A DNA stretch of 64,000 nucleotides from Paenibacillus sp. J2TS4 (GCF_018403245.1 NZ_BOSH01000016.1:1-64000), one strand, 5' to 3'. Counted from the first letter of the stretch, positions 1-8,723 are shown. Numbers and translations are program-made. The notes: generated from the letters alone by a model not told the origin.

Positions 1-155
1 ATCTGTCTACGCTTAAACGGACCTGTTACCATGTCCGCTCCAAGACTCGTTATTGGTGGCGTGGTTGGCGCCTTTCCAAGCAGGGTTCACACCTACTACC
101 TCACTCGACCTAGGCTTGGTCGCTCCACTTTTGCAGTAACCACGAAAAGGATATT
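1..155 (-). other. Unassigned structured segment at window edge
   Basis: This non-coding stretch lies directly downstream of terC and runs off the window. Read on the minus strand it has several small inverted repeats: CCAAGC/GCTTGG (76-81 with 114-119), GGCG/CGCC (58-61 with 69-72) and CGGAC/GTCCG (18-22 with 33-37). A 76-codon open frame covers it but overlaps terC in another frame, has no ribosome binding site and resembles nothing I know. The dense short helices suggest a structured RNA, for example the 5' domain of a group II intron or a leader of the next gene, but this is a guess because only one edge is visible. Confidence 0.25.
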
Positions 156-821
156 TCATTGAACCGTTCTTGGTTTGTCCAGCTTTCTTTTGATCCATCC
201 GACCAGAACTACAAGCAGTCCGGCGGTAATGGGGACTAGCCAATGCAGGACCTCGTGGTCAACGAAACGGCCAATCTTTTGATCCTTGAGTATCATTTCG
301 CCTGCGGTATAGCCTAGAATGCCAGCCCCGACGAATACGAGCGCCGGATATTTATGGAGCAAATTCATGACCAGGGAGCTCCCCCAAATGATAATAGGGA
401 TGCTGATTCCAATTCCCACCATAATAATTCCTATATGACCGTCGGCTTTCGCCGCAATCGCCAGTACGTTATCCAGGCTCATTACGATGTCTGCCATAAT
501 AATAGTGGTGACTGCATTGCTCAAGGTTGAAGCTTCCTTCACACGGGAAGGACCGTCATCCTCTACCAACAGCTTCACAGCGATCCAAAGCAAAAGCAGC
601 GCCCCGATTGCTTGCAAATAGGCCACCTTGAGAATAACCAGCGCGACTAACGTCAGCCCTATTCTCAATGCTACCGCACCGAACGCTCCCCAGCGCACGG
701 CCTGCTTTCTTTGGGCTGCCGGCAGATTTTTGCTGGCGAGAGCGATAACGACCGCGTTGTCCCCGCTCAGAACAATATTGATTAGCAAGATTTGTAAAAA
801 TAACGAGACGGTTTCCAGCAT
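156..821 (-). CDS. TerC family membrane protein (YjbE/YkoY-like)
   Basis: A 221-aa integral membrane protein of the TerC family, members of which export Mn2+ or protect against metal stress. About seven hydrophobic segments are visible. The two family signatures are present: an early SGDNAVVIALA motif (about residues 20-30) and a second acidic SLDNVLAIAAKA motif in the middle, each with the Asp-Asn pair thought to bind metal. The ATG at 821 was chosen because AGGAGGT lies just upstream (829-834); an upstream in-frame extension has no ribosome binding site. The gene is divergent from the pterin dehydratase. No yybP-ykoY riboswitch is visible in the short leader. The exact ion is inferred from the family only. 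Confidence 0.9.
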   Translation of the reverse strand: MLETVSLFLQILLINIVLSGDNAVVIALASKNLPAAQRKQAVRWGAFGAVALRIGLTLVALVILKVAYLQAIGALLLLWIAVKLLVEDDGPSRVKEASTLSNAVTTIIMADIVMSLDNVLAIAAKADGHIGIIMVGIGISIPIIIWGSSLVMNLLHKYPALVFVGAGILGYTAGEMILKDQKIGRFVDHEVLHWLVPITAGLLVVLVGWIKRKLDKPRTVQ

Positions 822-846
822 GATTGGACCTCCTGTTATTTCGGGT

Positions 847-875
847 AATGTATTCGTATAATAGAGGTTATTCAA
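847..875 (-). promoter_or_regulatory. Putative sigma-A promoter of terC
   Basis: Minus strand: TTGAAT (870-875), a 17-nt spacer, then TACATT (847-852), 26 nt upstream of the terC start codon. It shows a reasonable match to the housekeeping consensus, but it is assigned by eye only. Confidence 0.45.
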
Positions 876-932
876 CTTACATCTCACACCCCGGTGATTA
901 CAGATCTAATGCCAAGAAAGAGGTGGCTTCCC

Positions 933-1226
933 ATGAACCGATTATCCGAGGAACAAATAGAGATTTACTTGCGACAGGTGCCTGGTTGGAAGTTTGAAAA
1001 CAACGCTTTGGTCAAGCTGTTTAAACGAGAGCATTTTAACGAGGGGATGCGCTTTGCCAACGGAATTGCCCTTCTGGCCGACAAGGCGAATCATCATCCG
1101 GATCTGCAAATTCAATACAGCCGTGTAATCGTGCGGTTAACGACTCACGATGAGGGAGGGGTAACGGGCAAAGATTTTTCACTCGCGCAACAAATAGAAG
1201 CGCTGGTTGAAACCGAGCGCTCCTAG
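933..1226 (+). CDS. phhB: 4a-hydroxytetrahydrobiopterin dehydratase (PCD/DCoH)
   Basis: A 97-aa protein of the pterin-4a-carbinolamine dehydratase family, which dehydrates 4a-hydroxytetrahydrobiopterin so that the pterin cofactor can be recycled. The family core is clear: a FANGIALLADKANHHPD segment with the conserved His-His-Pro-Asp, then a beta strand ending in LTTHDEGGVTGKD. Its length is usual for bacterial PCD. The start at 933 is preceded by AAGAGGTGG at good distance; an in-frame ATG at 894 would add 13 residues without a ribosome binding site. No aromatic amino acid hydroxylase is visible nearby, so the physiological partner is unknown. Confidence 0.9.
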   Translation: MNRLSEEQIEIYLRQVPGWKFENNALVKLFKREHFNEGMRFANGIALLADKANHHPDLQIQYSRVIVRLTTHDEGGVTGKDFSLAQQIEALVETERS

Positions 1227-1286
1227 CTCCTTGCTTATCCAATTAACAGAGGGCTCTTTCGCTCTTTACATTGTACAGCCCTGCAT

Positions 1287-2534
1287 TTAAAAATATTCGT
1301 CCAAGTTGTCCTTATCCTGCCAGCGAACATTTATTGTCTCGATCGAGGAAACCGCCCGATCGATTTCCTCCTTCAGCCATTCCATGCTTCCCTCGGCTTC
1401 CTCTACATGAGACAGCGCCGGATTAGTGCTTGGTGATTTAGGAAGAAAAATGGTACAGCAATCCTCATAAGGCAAGATGGAGGTGGAGTAAGTGCCGATT
1501 TGTTCGGCATGTCGGATTATGTCCAGTTTGTCCATGGTGATGAGTGGACGCAGAATGGGCAATTCCGTTGCCCGGCCGATTACATTAAGGCTGGGCAGAG
1601 TCTGGCTGGCAACCTGGCCCAGATTGTCCCCTGTCACAATCGCAAGAGCACGTCTTGGCTCAGCCAACCTGTCACAAATACGGAGCATAATCCTTCTCAT
1701 GATCGTAATGAGGAGGCTTTCCGGGCACTGCTCCTTCAGCTTCGTCTGAATCTCGGTAAAAGAAACTAAGTGAACAGTAAACGGATTGGAATACTGAGAC
1801 AAAATCCGGGCCAGCTCTATTACCTTTTGCTTGGCTCGCTCACTTGTATAAGGATAGCTGTGAAAATGAACCGCTTCGAGCTCCAGGCCTCTTCTCATCC
1901 CTAACCAGCCGGCGACGGGGCTGTCGATTCCTCCCGACAGCATCAAAAGAGCTTTGCCATTGCTGCCTAACGGATATCCCCGATTCCCTTCGATAATGGC
2001 AGTAAATACATAAGCGTGCTGCTCGCGGATCTCTACTCTGATTTCCATATCCGGAGAATGAACGTCTACCCGGAGTCCTCCGCCTGCCGTATGAAGCACA
2101 TAGCCGCCCACTTCCCGGCCAATCTCCTGGGAATCATAAGGAAATTGTTTATTCGCTCGCCGGGCCGAAACTTTAAAAGTAGCTGGCTGCGGTTCGGCAG
2201 CCTCTATAAGTCGAACGGCCGCTGTCTTGATCAAATCAATATCCAATTCCGTTGTCCAAGCCGGACTGTAATTCGCAATTCCGAATACTTTATCGAGCCC
2301 TTCCGCTACCTGATGAAACGGTTCGCCATTCAACTGGATGTAGAGCCGCCCATGTTCTTCCTGAATAACCACTTTCGGACAAGGTGTCAAAGCTGTTTCG
2401 ATCTGCCGGTGAACCGAACGGACAAACCGATGGCGGTTTCTGCCTTTCAGCATCATTTCCCCAAATCGTACAATGACTACATCCGGAACCATTGTGGAGC
2501 CGATACTTGCCACCTGCTGTTTCATTCGTTCCAT
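1287..2534 (-). CDS. thiI: tRNA 4-thiouridine synthase ThiI
   Basis: A 415-aa sulfurtransferase that adenylates U8 of tRNA and inserts sulfur to make 4-thiouridine. It has an N-terminal ferredoxin-like region (about 20-80), a THUMP domain (about 80-185) and a PP-loop ATP pyrophosphatase domain opening with MLSGGIDSPVAG. There is no C-terminal rhodanese domain, as is normal in Bacillales. A Cys-Cys pair follows in PYEDCCTIF. The gene starts 7 nt after the stop of nifZ and its ribosome binding site (AAAGGATG) overlaps the nifZ end, so the two are translationally linked. In Bacillus the adjacent cysteine desulfurase NifZ supplies sulfur directly to ThiI, which fits this pair. Confidence 0.96.
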   Translation of the reverse strand: MERMKQQVASIGSTMVPDVVIVRFGEMMLKGRNRHRFVRSVHRQIETALTPCPKVVIQEEHGRLYIQLNGEPFHQVAEGLDKVFGIANYSPAWTTELDIDLIKTAAVRLIEAAEPQPATFKVSARRANKQFPYDSQEIGREVGGYVLHTAGGGLRVDVHSPDMEIRVEIREQHAYVFTAIIEGNRGYPLGSNGKALLMLSGGIDSPVAGWLGMRRGLELEAVHFHSYPYTSERAKQKVIELARILSQYSNPFTVHLVSFTEIQTKLKEQCPESLLITIMRRIMLRICDRLAEPRRALAIVTGDNLGQVASQTLPSLNVIGRATELPILRPLITMDKLDIIRHAEQIGTYSTSILPYEDCCTIFLPKSPSTNPALSHVEEAEGSMEWLKEEIDRAVSSIETINVRWQDKDNLDEYF

Positions 2535-2541
2535 CCGTCGT

Positions 2542-3693
2542 TCATCCTTTCATCGTTGCATTAAAGCTTAGAATTGTTTGCTCCAATAAGTCCCCAAAAC
2601 GGCTAAGCTCCTCGCTCGTTTCGTTCGCTGAGAAGCTGACTCTCAAGCCGCTGGCTGCCCGTTCCCTGTCCATTCCCATGGCAAGCAGCACTCGGCTAGG
2701 CTTCGTTTCTCCAGAGGAGCAGGCAGAACGGGTTGATATATAGACGTCTTCCTTTTCCAAAGCGTGAACGACGACCTCCGCCTTCATTCCCGGATAAGTA
2801 AAATGAATAATGTGGGGCGCCATTCCCTCCCCGCTCGCTGTTCCGCTTACATACAGACCGGGAATCTCACGGATTCGATTCGCCAGTTCTTCTCTCATCC
2901 GGTACAGACGAGAGCTGTTAGCCGCTTGCCGATCCACCGCCAAGCGAACCGCTTTCGCCATCCCTACAATCAGAGGAACGTTCTCGGTGCCTGAACGGAT
3001 TCCCCCCTCCTGTCCCCCACCGTCCAGCTGCGGCTGCAGCTTCAGCCCTTCCCGGACATAGAGAAATCCAGCCCCTTTAGGGCCTTCGATCTTGTGAGCC
3101 GACGCGCTCATTAAATCAGCCCCGAATCGAGCAGGCATGACAGGCAGCTTGCCAAGGCTTTGTATAGCGTCCACATGATAAAGAATTTTAGGATAATTCG
3201 CCAATAATCGACCGGCTTGCTCTACCGGCTGAATTCTTCCGGTCTCGTTATTGACATGCATCAAGCTCACCAGGATCGTATCCTCTCTGAGAGCCTGTTT
3301 CAACTCCTCCATACAAACCGCCCCGCTGGAATCGACCGGCAGATAGGTCACTTGGAAGCCCTCCTCCTCCAATCGGCGGAAGGATTCATATACCGATGAA
3401 TGCTCGATAGCGGATGTGATCAAATGCCGGCCCCTGCCTCGATAAGCTCGCGCCGCGCCTTTAATCGCCAAATTGTTGCTCTCGGTTCCACCTGAGGTGA
3501 AGACCATTTCCTCCGGTTTGCAGTCGATCGCTCCGGCGATCACTTCTTTCGATTTACTCAATAGCCGCTCCGCTTCCATTCCGATTCGATGAATCGAGGA
3601 CGGATTGCCGTAATGCCTCTGCATCACTTTAACAATCGATTCCATCACTTCGTCGTTCATGGGTGTAGTGGCGCAATAATCCAAGTAAAGCAT
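2542..3693 (-). CDS. nifZ: Cysteine desulfurase, ThiI-linked
   Basis: A 383-aa PLP-dependent class V aminotransferase fold enzyme that removes sulfur from cysteine as an enzyme-bound persulfide. It shows the N-terminal YLDYCATTP motif, the SGGTESNN phosphate-binding loop, the PLP lysine in SAHKIEGPKG and the persulfide cysteine in RSACSSG near residue 325. Its position directly before thiI identifies it as the NifZ-type desulfurase dedicated to tRNA thiolation rather than the SufS enzyme of Fe-S assembly. A ribosome binding site AAAGGAG precedes the ATG by 12 nt. It probably forms a two-gene operon with thiI, separated from the transglycosylase gene by a terminator. Confidence 0.95.
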   Translation of the reverse strand: MLYLDYCATTPMNDEVMESIVKVMQRHYGNPSSIHRIGMEAERLLSKSKEVIAGAIDCKPEEMVFTSGGTESNNLAIKGAARAYRGRGRHLITSAIEHSSVYESFRRLEEEGFQVTYLPVDSSGAVCMEELKQALREDTILVSLMHVNNETGRIQPVEQAGRLLANYPKILYHVDAIQSLGKLPVMPARFGADLMSASAHKIEGPKGAGFLYVREGLKLQPQLDGGGQEGGIRSGTENVPLIVGMAKAVRLAVDRQAANSSRLYRMREELANRIREIPGLYVSGTASGEGMAPHIIHFTYPGMKAEVVVHALEKEDVYISTRSACSSGETKPSRVLLAMGMDRERAASGLRVSFSANETSEELSRFGDLLEQTILSFNATMKG

Positions 3694-3733
3694 TTCGCGT
3701 TCCTGCTCCTTTATTGATTAGGATGATTAACGG

Positions 3734-3771
3734 AAAAGGAAGAAAAGACCGTCTTGCGATCCTTTCTTCCG
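3734..3771 (-). terminator. Intrinsic terminator after the transglycosylase gene
   Basis: On the minus strand GGAAGAAAGGATC pairs imperfectly with GGTCTTTTCTTCC and is followed by TTTTCC. It begins 5 nt after the stop codon of the transglycosylase gene, before nifZ. Confidence 0.5.
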
Positions 3772-3776
3772 CTCCA

Positions 3777-4430
3777 TCAAGCCATATAGGTTTGCTTCAA
3801 ATCCATCACTTTAGTTATATACTTCTGCGTTTCCCCGGGCAGGAGATTAAATTTCGCACGCAAGTCAGCCTCATTGGCTATTCCAAGCCGGTCGATTCGG
3901 CCAGGTCCCGCATTATAAGCGGCCAGGGCAACCGCTTCTTGTCCATTATACTTAGCTAATAAGGAGGATAAGTATCGCGTTCCTCCATGAATGTTCTGCT
4001 CAGGATCGAAGGAATCGGTAACTCCCAATCCCCGAGCCGTGCCGTCCATTAGCTGCATCAGTCCTTTGGCCCCTGCGTGAGATTGAGCGTAAGCATTATA
4101 GGAGGATTCCGCGTGAATGACCGCTTTGATAAGGGATGTCTCCACGCCGTATTTCATGCTGGCTTCGTGAATAATCGGATCATATGAAGTCGGCTTACCC
4201 AGTGATGGATGCGGTAGAACTTGTCCAGATAACGCATAACCGTTATTAACCGGCTTGTTCTCCGGCTCGAACGTTGAGGTCAAGCCGATGATTTCGTCAA
4301 GCATTCCCGCGAAAGACGGTTGCGCTGAGTCCGCGGGATAAGGACTTATCGATGCTAACCTATTCGATTGTTCATATAATTGCAGCTGCAGTATTTGCTG
4401 TATGGTGCGCGGGTCCAGCTTCATCGTCAT
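3777..4430 (-). CDS. Lytic transglycosylase (SLT domain)
   Basis: A 217-aa protein whose C-terminal half is a goose-lysozyme-like SLT domain that cleaves peptidoglycan with formation of anhydromuramic acid. The catalytic Glu sits in HAESSYN, followed by the family blocks AGAKGLMQLM and AAYNAGPGRID. The first 80 residues look like a poorly conserved linker, and no signal peptide or lipobox is visible, so its export is unclear. The ATG at 4430 follows GGAAAGAGG; the longer open frame back to 4487 has no ribosome binding site and reads through a dispersed repeat (4451-4482), so it is not used here. It is divergent from the cysP-like permease. Confidence 0.85.
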   Translation of the reverse strand: MTMKLDPRTIQQILQLQLYEQSNRLASISPYPADSAQPSFAGMLDEIIGLTSTFEPENKPVNNGYALSGQVLPHPSLGKPTSYDPIIHEASMKYGVETSLIKAVIHAESSYNAYAQSHAGAKGLMQLMDGTARGLGVTDSFDPEQNIHGGTRYLSSLLAKYNGQEAVALAAYNAGPGRIDRLGIANEADLRAKFNLLPGETQKYITKVMDLKQTYMA

Positions 4431-4450
4431 ATCTCTGTGCCTCTTTCCTT

Positions 4451-4482
4451 CTATAAGAGGTTTTTCAAAAAGTCCCCTTTTG
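4451..4482. repeat. Short dispersed repeat, copy 1 (AGAGGTTTTTCAAAAAGTCC type)
   Basis: The stretch shares about 26 nt with 61244-61270 and 16 nt with 24107-24124. It lies just upstream of the transglycosylase start codon. The nature of the family is unknown. Confidence 0.6.
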
Positions 4483-4620
4483 ATCATTAAAGTATGTCTG
4501 AAAGCCGATTCGACACCGAACCTTGCTTATTATAAGCATACTTCCTTTATTGTACACTTTTTCGGCAGGGTCATCCACTACAAATTAACCGCAAAATATC
4601 ATTTCGTTGATTTTCAAATT

Positions 4621-4648
4621 TTGGGCGGAGTGGTAATGCACCTATACT
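4621..4648 (+). promoter_or_regulatory. Putative sigma-A promoter of the cysP-like gene
   Basis: TTGGGC (4621-4626), a 16-nt spacer, then TATACT (4643-4648), 82 nt upstream of the permease start codon. Confidence 0.5.
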
Positions 4649-4730
4649 AGGCCTATTCACATATGTTACCTATGTATTCATTGAAAATGGATTAAGGAAC
4701 CTTTTTCGAATGGCTAAGGGAGTGTGCTAA

Positions 4731-5795
4731 TTGCTTATCACTATTATCGCTTTCGCCATCGCCTTCTTTTTTGCAGCCAATATTGGAGCGAGCGGAACCG
4801 CAGCCGCTATGGGCTCCGCCTACGGCAGCGGTGCCTTGGCCAGTCGCAAGCTTGCCGTCATATTGGTGGCGCTATTCGCCGTAGTCGGTGCCAATCTGGG
4901 TGGAGAAGAAGTCGTCACAACCATTAGTAAAGGAATTATTTCACCTTCAGGCGTTACGGTTCAGGTAACCGTCATCATTCTGCTGTCTGCCTGCACCACT
5001 TTGTTTATCGCCAACCGAATGGGTATCCCTCTATCGACCAGCGAGGTAACGGTTGGAAGCATCGTGGGAGCCGGTCTGGCTGGAGGCGGTGTTTATTGGT
5101 CGAAGCTGCTCCTCATCGTTTCCACCTGGCTCGTCATTCCATTTCTTGCGTTTGCGGTTGCTTTTGCCACCGGTCGGTTTCTCTCACGCCGGGAGGAGGG
5201 CTGGAAACGAAGATGGCCCCGATTAATGCCGCATCTGCTCACCCTGCTGCTCATTGTCACTGGGTGTTACGAAGCCTTCTCCGCCGGAATGAACAATGTG
5301 GCTAATGCGATAGGCCCTCTCATCGGCGCCGGGGTCATCAACACGACAAGCGGCATCTGGCTTGGTTCTTTGTTCATGGCTGCTGGGGCGATTGCTCTGG
5401 GAGGCCGGGTACTGGAAACGAACGGAAAAAAAATCACGAAGATGACTTTGCTGCAAGGAAGTATCGTTTCGTTTACAAGCGGCTCCCTAATCATTGTTGC
5501 TTCCCTGTTTGGTATTCCGGCTCCGCTTACACAAGCAACCACTATGGCCATAATCGGAGTAGGGACGGATACGGTTGGCTGGAGTCTATTTCGTAAGCCC
5601 GTCGTCAAAAAAATATTTGCCGTCTGGTTCATTTCCCCCATCTCATCGATGCTTTTGACACTGGCGCTAATGCAATGGTTTGTGAACCATTCGGTAACCT
5701 TGTTGAGCTGTCTGTTGCTTCCACTTGCTTTGGGGGCCTATTTGAAATGGAAGTCCCCTTCCCGCTCCAAAATTAAAACTCAGGCAAAGCTTTAA
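4731..5795 (+). CDS. PiT-family anion permease (sulfate or phosphate, CysP-like)
   Basis: A 354-aa membrane protein with about ten transmembrane segments, of the inorganic phosphate transporter (PiT) family. The two repeated PiT signatures are present: FAANIGASGTAAAMGSAYG near residue 15 and GMNNVANAIGPLIGAG near residue 185, with PLSTSEV and PLTQATT loops. In Bacillus subtilis the close relative CysP imports sulfate; other members take up phosphate, so the substrate is not settled. The start is a TTG at 4731 behind AAGGGAG. It stands alone between its own promoter and a strong terminator. The nearby thiI-nifZ sulfur genes are suggestive but lie on the other strand. Confidence 0.85.
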   Translation: MLITIIAFAIAFFFAANIGASGTAAAMGSAYGSGALASRKLAVILVALFAVVGANLGGEEVVTTISKGIISPSGVTVQVTVIILLSACTTLFIANRMGIPLSTSEVTVGSIVGAGLAGGGVYWSKLLLIVSTWLVIPFLAFAVAFATGRFLSRREEGWKRRWPRLMPHLLTLLLIVTGCYEAFSAGMNNVANAIGPLIGAGVINTTSGIWLGSLFMAAGAIALGGRVLETNGKKITKMTLLQGSIVSFTSGSLIIVASLFGIPAPLTQATTMAIIGVGTDTVGWSLFRKPVVKKIFAVWFISPISSMLLTLALMQWFVNHSVTLLSCLLLPLALGAYLKWKSPSRSKIKTQAKL

Positions 5796-5815
5796 AAAGC
5801 TTGCCTGAGTTTTTT
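5777..5815. terminator. Bidirectional intrinsic terminator
   Basis: ACTCAGGCAA pairs with TTGCCTGAGT, with a T-run on the plus side and a T-rich run (AGTTTTAATTTT) on the minus side. It ends the cysP-like transcript and also the convergent small membrane protein gene. The 5' arm lies inside the last codons of the permease. Confidence 0.85.
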
Positions 5816-5841
5816 GTCGGCTATCCGTTTCTTACCCGATT

Positions 5842-6210
5842 TTAATAAAAGGGACTCAGAAACAAGGCGACAAAGAGACTGACTAAGCCGAGGACTATGG
5901 ACCATGCGCCCAAAGTTCGGTTTCCTTGCAGGAATGAAATAAATCCGAGAACAGCTGCAGCCGGTCCTAGAATAGCTGGCAGGAAGAATAAAGAAACAAT
6001 GGCCGTAATCAAACCGATCCATCCGAGAACAGGAGTCGATTCCGTTTCATTGCCTACCTGTCCGTCGTCCTCTTTGGCGTCTACCGGATAAACCGGATAA
6101 GGGGCAACCTCCGAAGCGAACTCCGCATCATCCTTGACATCAGGACGAAAATCGTTGTCCTCTCGTTTCATTTTCTTTTCTTTAGAGAGCTTGGATTTCT
6201 TTTTACTCAT
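5842..6210 (-). CDS. Small membrane protein with lysine-rich N-terminus
   Basis: A 122-aa protein without a named family that I recognise with certainty; it resembles the DUF4190-type small membrane proteins of Bacillales. Residues 1-20 are strongly basic, residues 20-60 are acidic and probably disordered, and residues 60-122 form two to three hydrophobic segments (LGWIGLITAIVSLFFLPAIL, then ILGPAAAVLGFISF, then WSIVLGLVSLFVALF). It is probably co-transcribed with the DUF1540 gene 27 nt downstream of that gene's end. Its function is unknown. Confidence 0.75.
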   Translation of the reverse strand: MSKKKSKLSKEKKMKREDNDFRPDVKDDAEFASEVAPYPVYPVDAKEDDGQVGNETESTPVLGWIGLITAIVSLFFLPAILGPAAAVLGFISFLQGNRTLGAWSIVLGLVSLFVALFLSPFY

Positions 6211-6237
6211 TCATCCGTCACCTCATTTCTGTCCGAC

Positions 6238-6447
6238 TTATTTCTTCGCTTTGAAGGTGTGACAGCACGTTTCACGACTTTTATGGGCAGCATCCTGATG
6301 GTTGCTGTCGAAGGATTCCCCTGCAAATTCCTCGTTGAATTTGGCATCGGCATGTTTATCCACTTCGATCATGATCAAGTCCGCCACGCAATTATTTCCT
6401 TCAGACCAGTAGCTGCAATTGGCTACGCTGCATTTGACTTCCGGCAT
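6238..6447 (-). CDS. DUF1540 protein
   Basis: A 69-aa cysteine-containing protein with the DUF1540 pattern: CSVANCSYW near the N-terminus, then NNCVADLI, and CC near the C-terminus. The family is common in spore-forming Firmicutes and its Cys pattern suggests metal binding, but its role is not known. The ATG at 6447 has GGGAGGT 7 nt upstream; a GTG three codons earlier overlaps that ribosome binding site. It is the first gene of a likely pair with the small membrane protein downstream. Confidence 0.85.
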   Translation of the reverse strand: MPEVKCSVANCSYWSEGNNCVADLIMIEVDKHADAKFNEEFAGESFDSNHQDAAHKSRETCCHTFKAKK

Positions 6448-6872
6448 CGTCTTCACCTCCCACCTTCATTGTTCCCGATGAACGTACCGAACTATTCTTT
6501 CCAAAACCTCACTCCTCTTCCCGGCAAACGAACAAACTCCTATCGGGTTCTTCGAGGATGAGCGACCGCATAATTCGCTTTCTCTTATCGAAACCTATAG
6601 AGGCGGCCAACAAGACTTAACTTCGATTTGTTCCAAATTATAGTCATCTGATTAGGATGATCGCTTACTTTGGATGGACTAGCTTCTCAGTGAGAATCAA
6701 GTCGCAAGCAAACAATGTAGCATTCCAATCGCTTGCAAAGAGATGCTCTTTTCCACTAATTGGGCCCCAAATCTTTAATGCCGTCTCTTTGTCTGGGGGA
6801 AACTATTCTAGGCTTCTTCATCTTCCCGCCGCGGCTTTCACTTATTCAAAACTTAAAGGAGGTGCAGGACCA
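6448..6872. other. Divergent intergenic region, no gene seen
   Basis: These 425 nt separate the DUF1540 gene from the subtilase. I see only two small inverted repeats on the plus strand, TTCTCA-G-TGAGAA (about 6683-6695) and a GCAAGC/GCTTGC pair (about 6705-6736). No convincing promoter or RNA gene was found. An open frame runs through the right half in phase with the subtilase but has no ribosome binding site. Confidence 0.6.
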
Positions 6873-8723
6873 TTGAGAACAAAAACGGTATGGGTAGTCC
6901 TATTAGCTGCCCTAACCCTCATCCCGGCTGGGTGCTTACAACAAACTCCGGAACAAATGTCCGGAGATCAGGAGCTCATGCATAAGAAGCAGCTTATTGC
7001 TCAGGACGTACATGTAACCGATCAATTATGCCGAATTCAGTGTGCGGCTGTTTTGAAGCAGACCGCAGAAGAATTGAAATCCTCCCCTGCGGAGCACGTA
7101 GCCAACAAGCTGCAGCAGATTCATTCCAGTCATCCGCACATGACTCGACTAACCTGGTCTCGTAATGATCAGCCCCTGGAAGCGGGGACTACAGTAGGCC
7201 AAATTGACGGAGCTGCCGAACAAGCGCTCCTGCCTAAAATGAATGAAGCAAAGGAAGCCGTTAAAGCCGGAAAAAATTACGAATCGGAACCACTGAAAGT
7301 AGGCTCTCAATCTTATTTCGTCCTTGGATTTCCGATCGACGGGCATTCCTCTCTTGTCGGAGCCGTCCATCAAGAAGTTCTTAACGCTGTAGAAACCAGG
7401 CAGCAGCAAAATTTAAGGACGGTTCCTTACCCTGCCGATGGGAACTGGAAGATTGAATCCGTGGAAGCAGGTACGCATAAAGATATTAAGATCGACCATC
7501 CGGACAAAAACGGCCGCTCCAGCCATTATCATGTCAATGAAGTGGTGGTCAAATTCAACTCTCCCCCGGACGAAGCTAAGCTAAAACAAATTCAGCAGGA
7601 AATTCATGCTCCGGGAGAAGCTCAGAAGCTGGGATATACCTATGTTTTTCAGTCTGGAGCGCTGGATGCCCAGCAGTTGTTGAAATATTTTGAAAAATGG
7701 GATATTGAATACGCCGAACCGCATTTTCTGTATTTAACGAACGAGGATGATACGGTCCAGGTTCCGACAGGGCCATCTGCCGCCGTCATCCCTAATGATG
7801 TGCTCTACTCGAAGTATCAATGGAATCTGCCTATCATTGCCACCGACCGCGGATGGCAGCTGGACAGAGGGGATCAGAAAGTAATTGTCGGGGTTGTTGA
7901 TACGGGGGTTGATCTGCAGCATCCCGATTTGAAGGACAGATTACTGCCCGGCTGGAACGTTGTTGCCCAGAGTGATTCCCCGCAGGATGATGTCGGTCAC
8001 GGGACTCATGTTGCCGGCGTAATTGCCGCTGCGACCAATAATAATATCGGAGTGGCGGGAATGACCTGGTACAATCCGGTTCTTCCGGTTAAAGTATTGG
8101 ATCATACTGGAGCGGGTAGCACCTATGCAGTCGCTCAAGGCATTATTTGGGCAACCGATCATGGGGCCAAGGTTATCAATCTTAGCTTGGGAAATTACGC
8201 CGATGCGAATTTCCTCCATGAAGCGGTCAAATATGCCTTCGACAGAGATGTCGTGCTCATTGCCGCAAGCGGGAATGACAATACGGAGCAGCCCGGATAT
8301 CCGGCCGCTTATCCCGAAGTGTTCGCCGTAGCGGCAACGGATTCCGACAAGAAAAAAGCTTCGTTCTCCAATTACGGCGATTATATTGACGTTGCCGCAC
8401 CCGGCGCCAATATCCCGAGCACCTATACGAAGAACCAGTATGCCGCTTTATCCGGCACCTCGATGGCCAGTCCCCATGTAGCCGCATTAGCCGGGTTGAT
8501 CCGCTCTGTCAATCCGTTGTTAAAAAATACGGAAGTGATGGAAATTATGCGCAAGTCAGCCGCTGATTTGGGGACGCCGGGCAAGGACAAGTATTTCGGC
8601 TACGGACAAATTGACGTTAACAAAGCATTGCAAATGGCCTCTCGTGGCAAACGATCCGTCGCCAATTGGGATCAATGGCTCAGAAGAGATATTGATCGGA
8701 TCGAGTCAAGCTACACCCCATAA
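6873..8723 (+). CDS. Lipoprotein subtilase (S8 serine protease)
   Basis: A 616-aa secreted, lipid-anchored subtilisin-like protease. The signal peptide ends in a lipobox (LIPAGC, Cys21). Residues 25-210 form an unassigned extracellular region, possibly sensor-like. Residues about 225-300 resemble a fervidolysin-type propeptide/inhibitor domain. The catalytic domain covers about 320-600 with Asp343 in VVDTGVD, His376 in GHGTHVAG and Ser530 in SGTSMASPHVA, so the triad is complete. The start is TTG at 6873 behind a perfect AAAGGAGGTG; an upstream ATG at 6657 gives a longer frame without a ribosome binding site and would spoil the signal peptide. The gene is isolated and its substrate is unknown. 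Confidence 0.92.
   Translation: MRTKTVWVVLLAALTLIPAGCLQQTPEQMSGDQELMHKKQLIAQDVHVTDQLCRIQCAAVLKQTAEELKSSPAEHVANKLQQIHSSHPHMTRLTWSRNDQPLEAGTTVGQIDGAAEQALLPKMNEAKEAVKAGKNYESEPLKVGSQSYFVLGFPIDGHSSLVGAVHQEVLNAVETRQQQNLRTVPYPADGNWKIESVEAGTHKDIKIDHPDKNGRSSHYHVNEVVVKFNSPPDEAKLKQIQQEIHAPGEAQKLGYTYVFQSGALDAQQLLKYFEKWDIEYAEPHFLYLTNEDDTVQVPTGPSAAVIPNDVLYSKYQWNLPIIATDRGWQLDRGDQKVIVGVVDTGVDLQHPDLKDRLLPGWNVVAQSDSPQDDVGHGTHVAGVIAAATNNNIGVAGMTWYNPVLPVKVLDHTGAGSTYAVAQGIIWATDHGAKVINLSLGNYADANFLHEAVKYAFDRDVVLIAASGNDNTEQPGYPAAYPEVFAVAATDSDKKKASFSNYGDYIDVAAPGANIPSTYTKNQYAALSGTSMASPHVAALAGLIRSVNPLLKNTEVMEIMRKSAADLGTPGKDKYFGYGQIDVNKALQMASRGKRSVANWDQWLRRDIDRIESSYTP

Noticed and set aside
13..243. 76-codon minus-strand open frame at the window edge
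   Set aside because: It overlaps terC in another frame, has no ribosome binding site and no family likeness.
822..932. yybP-ykoY manganese riboswitch in front of terC
   Set aside because: The terC leader is too short, and the conserved motif could not be found on the minus strand.
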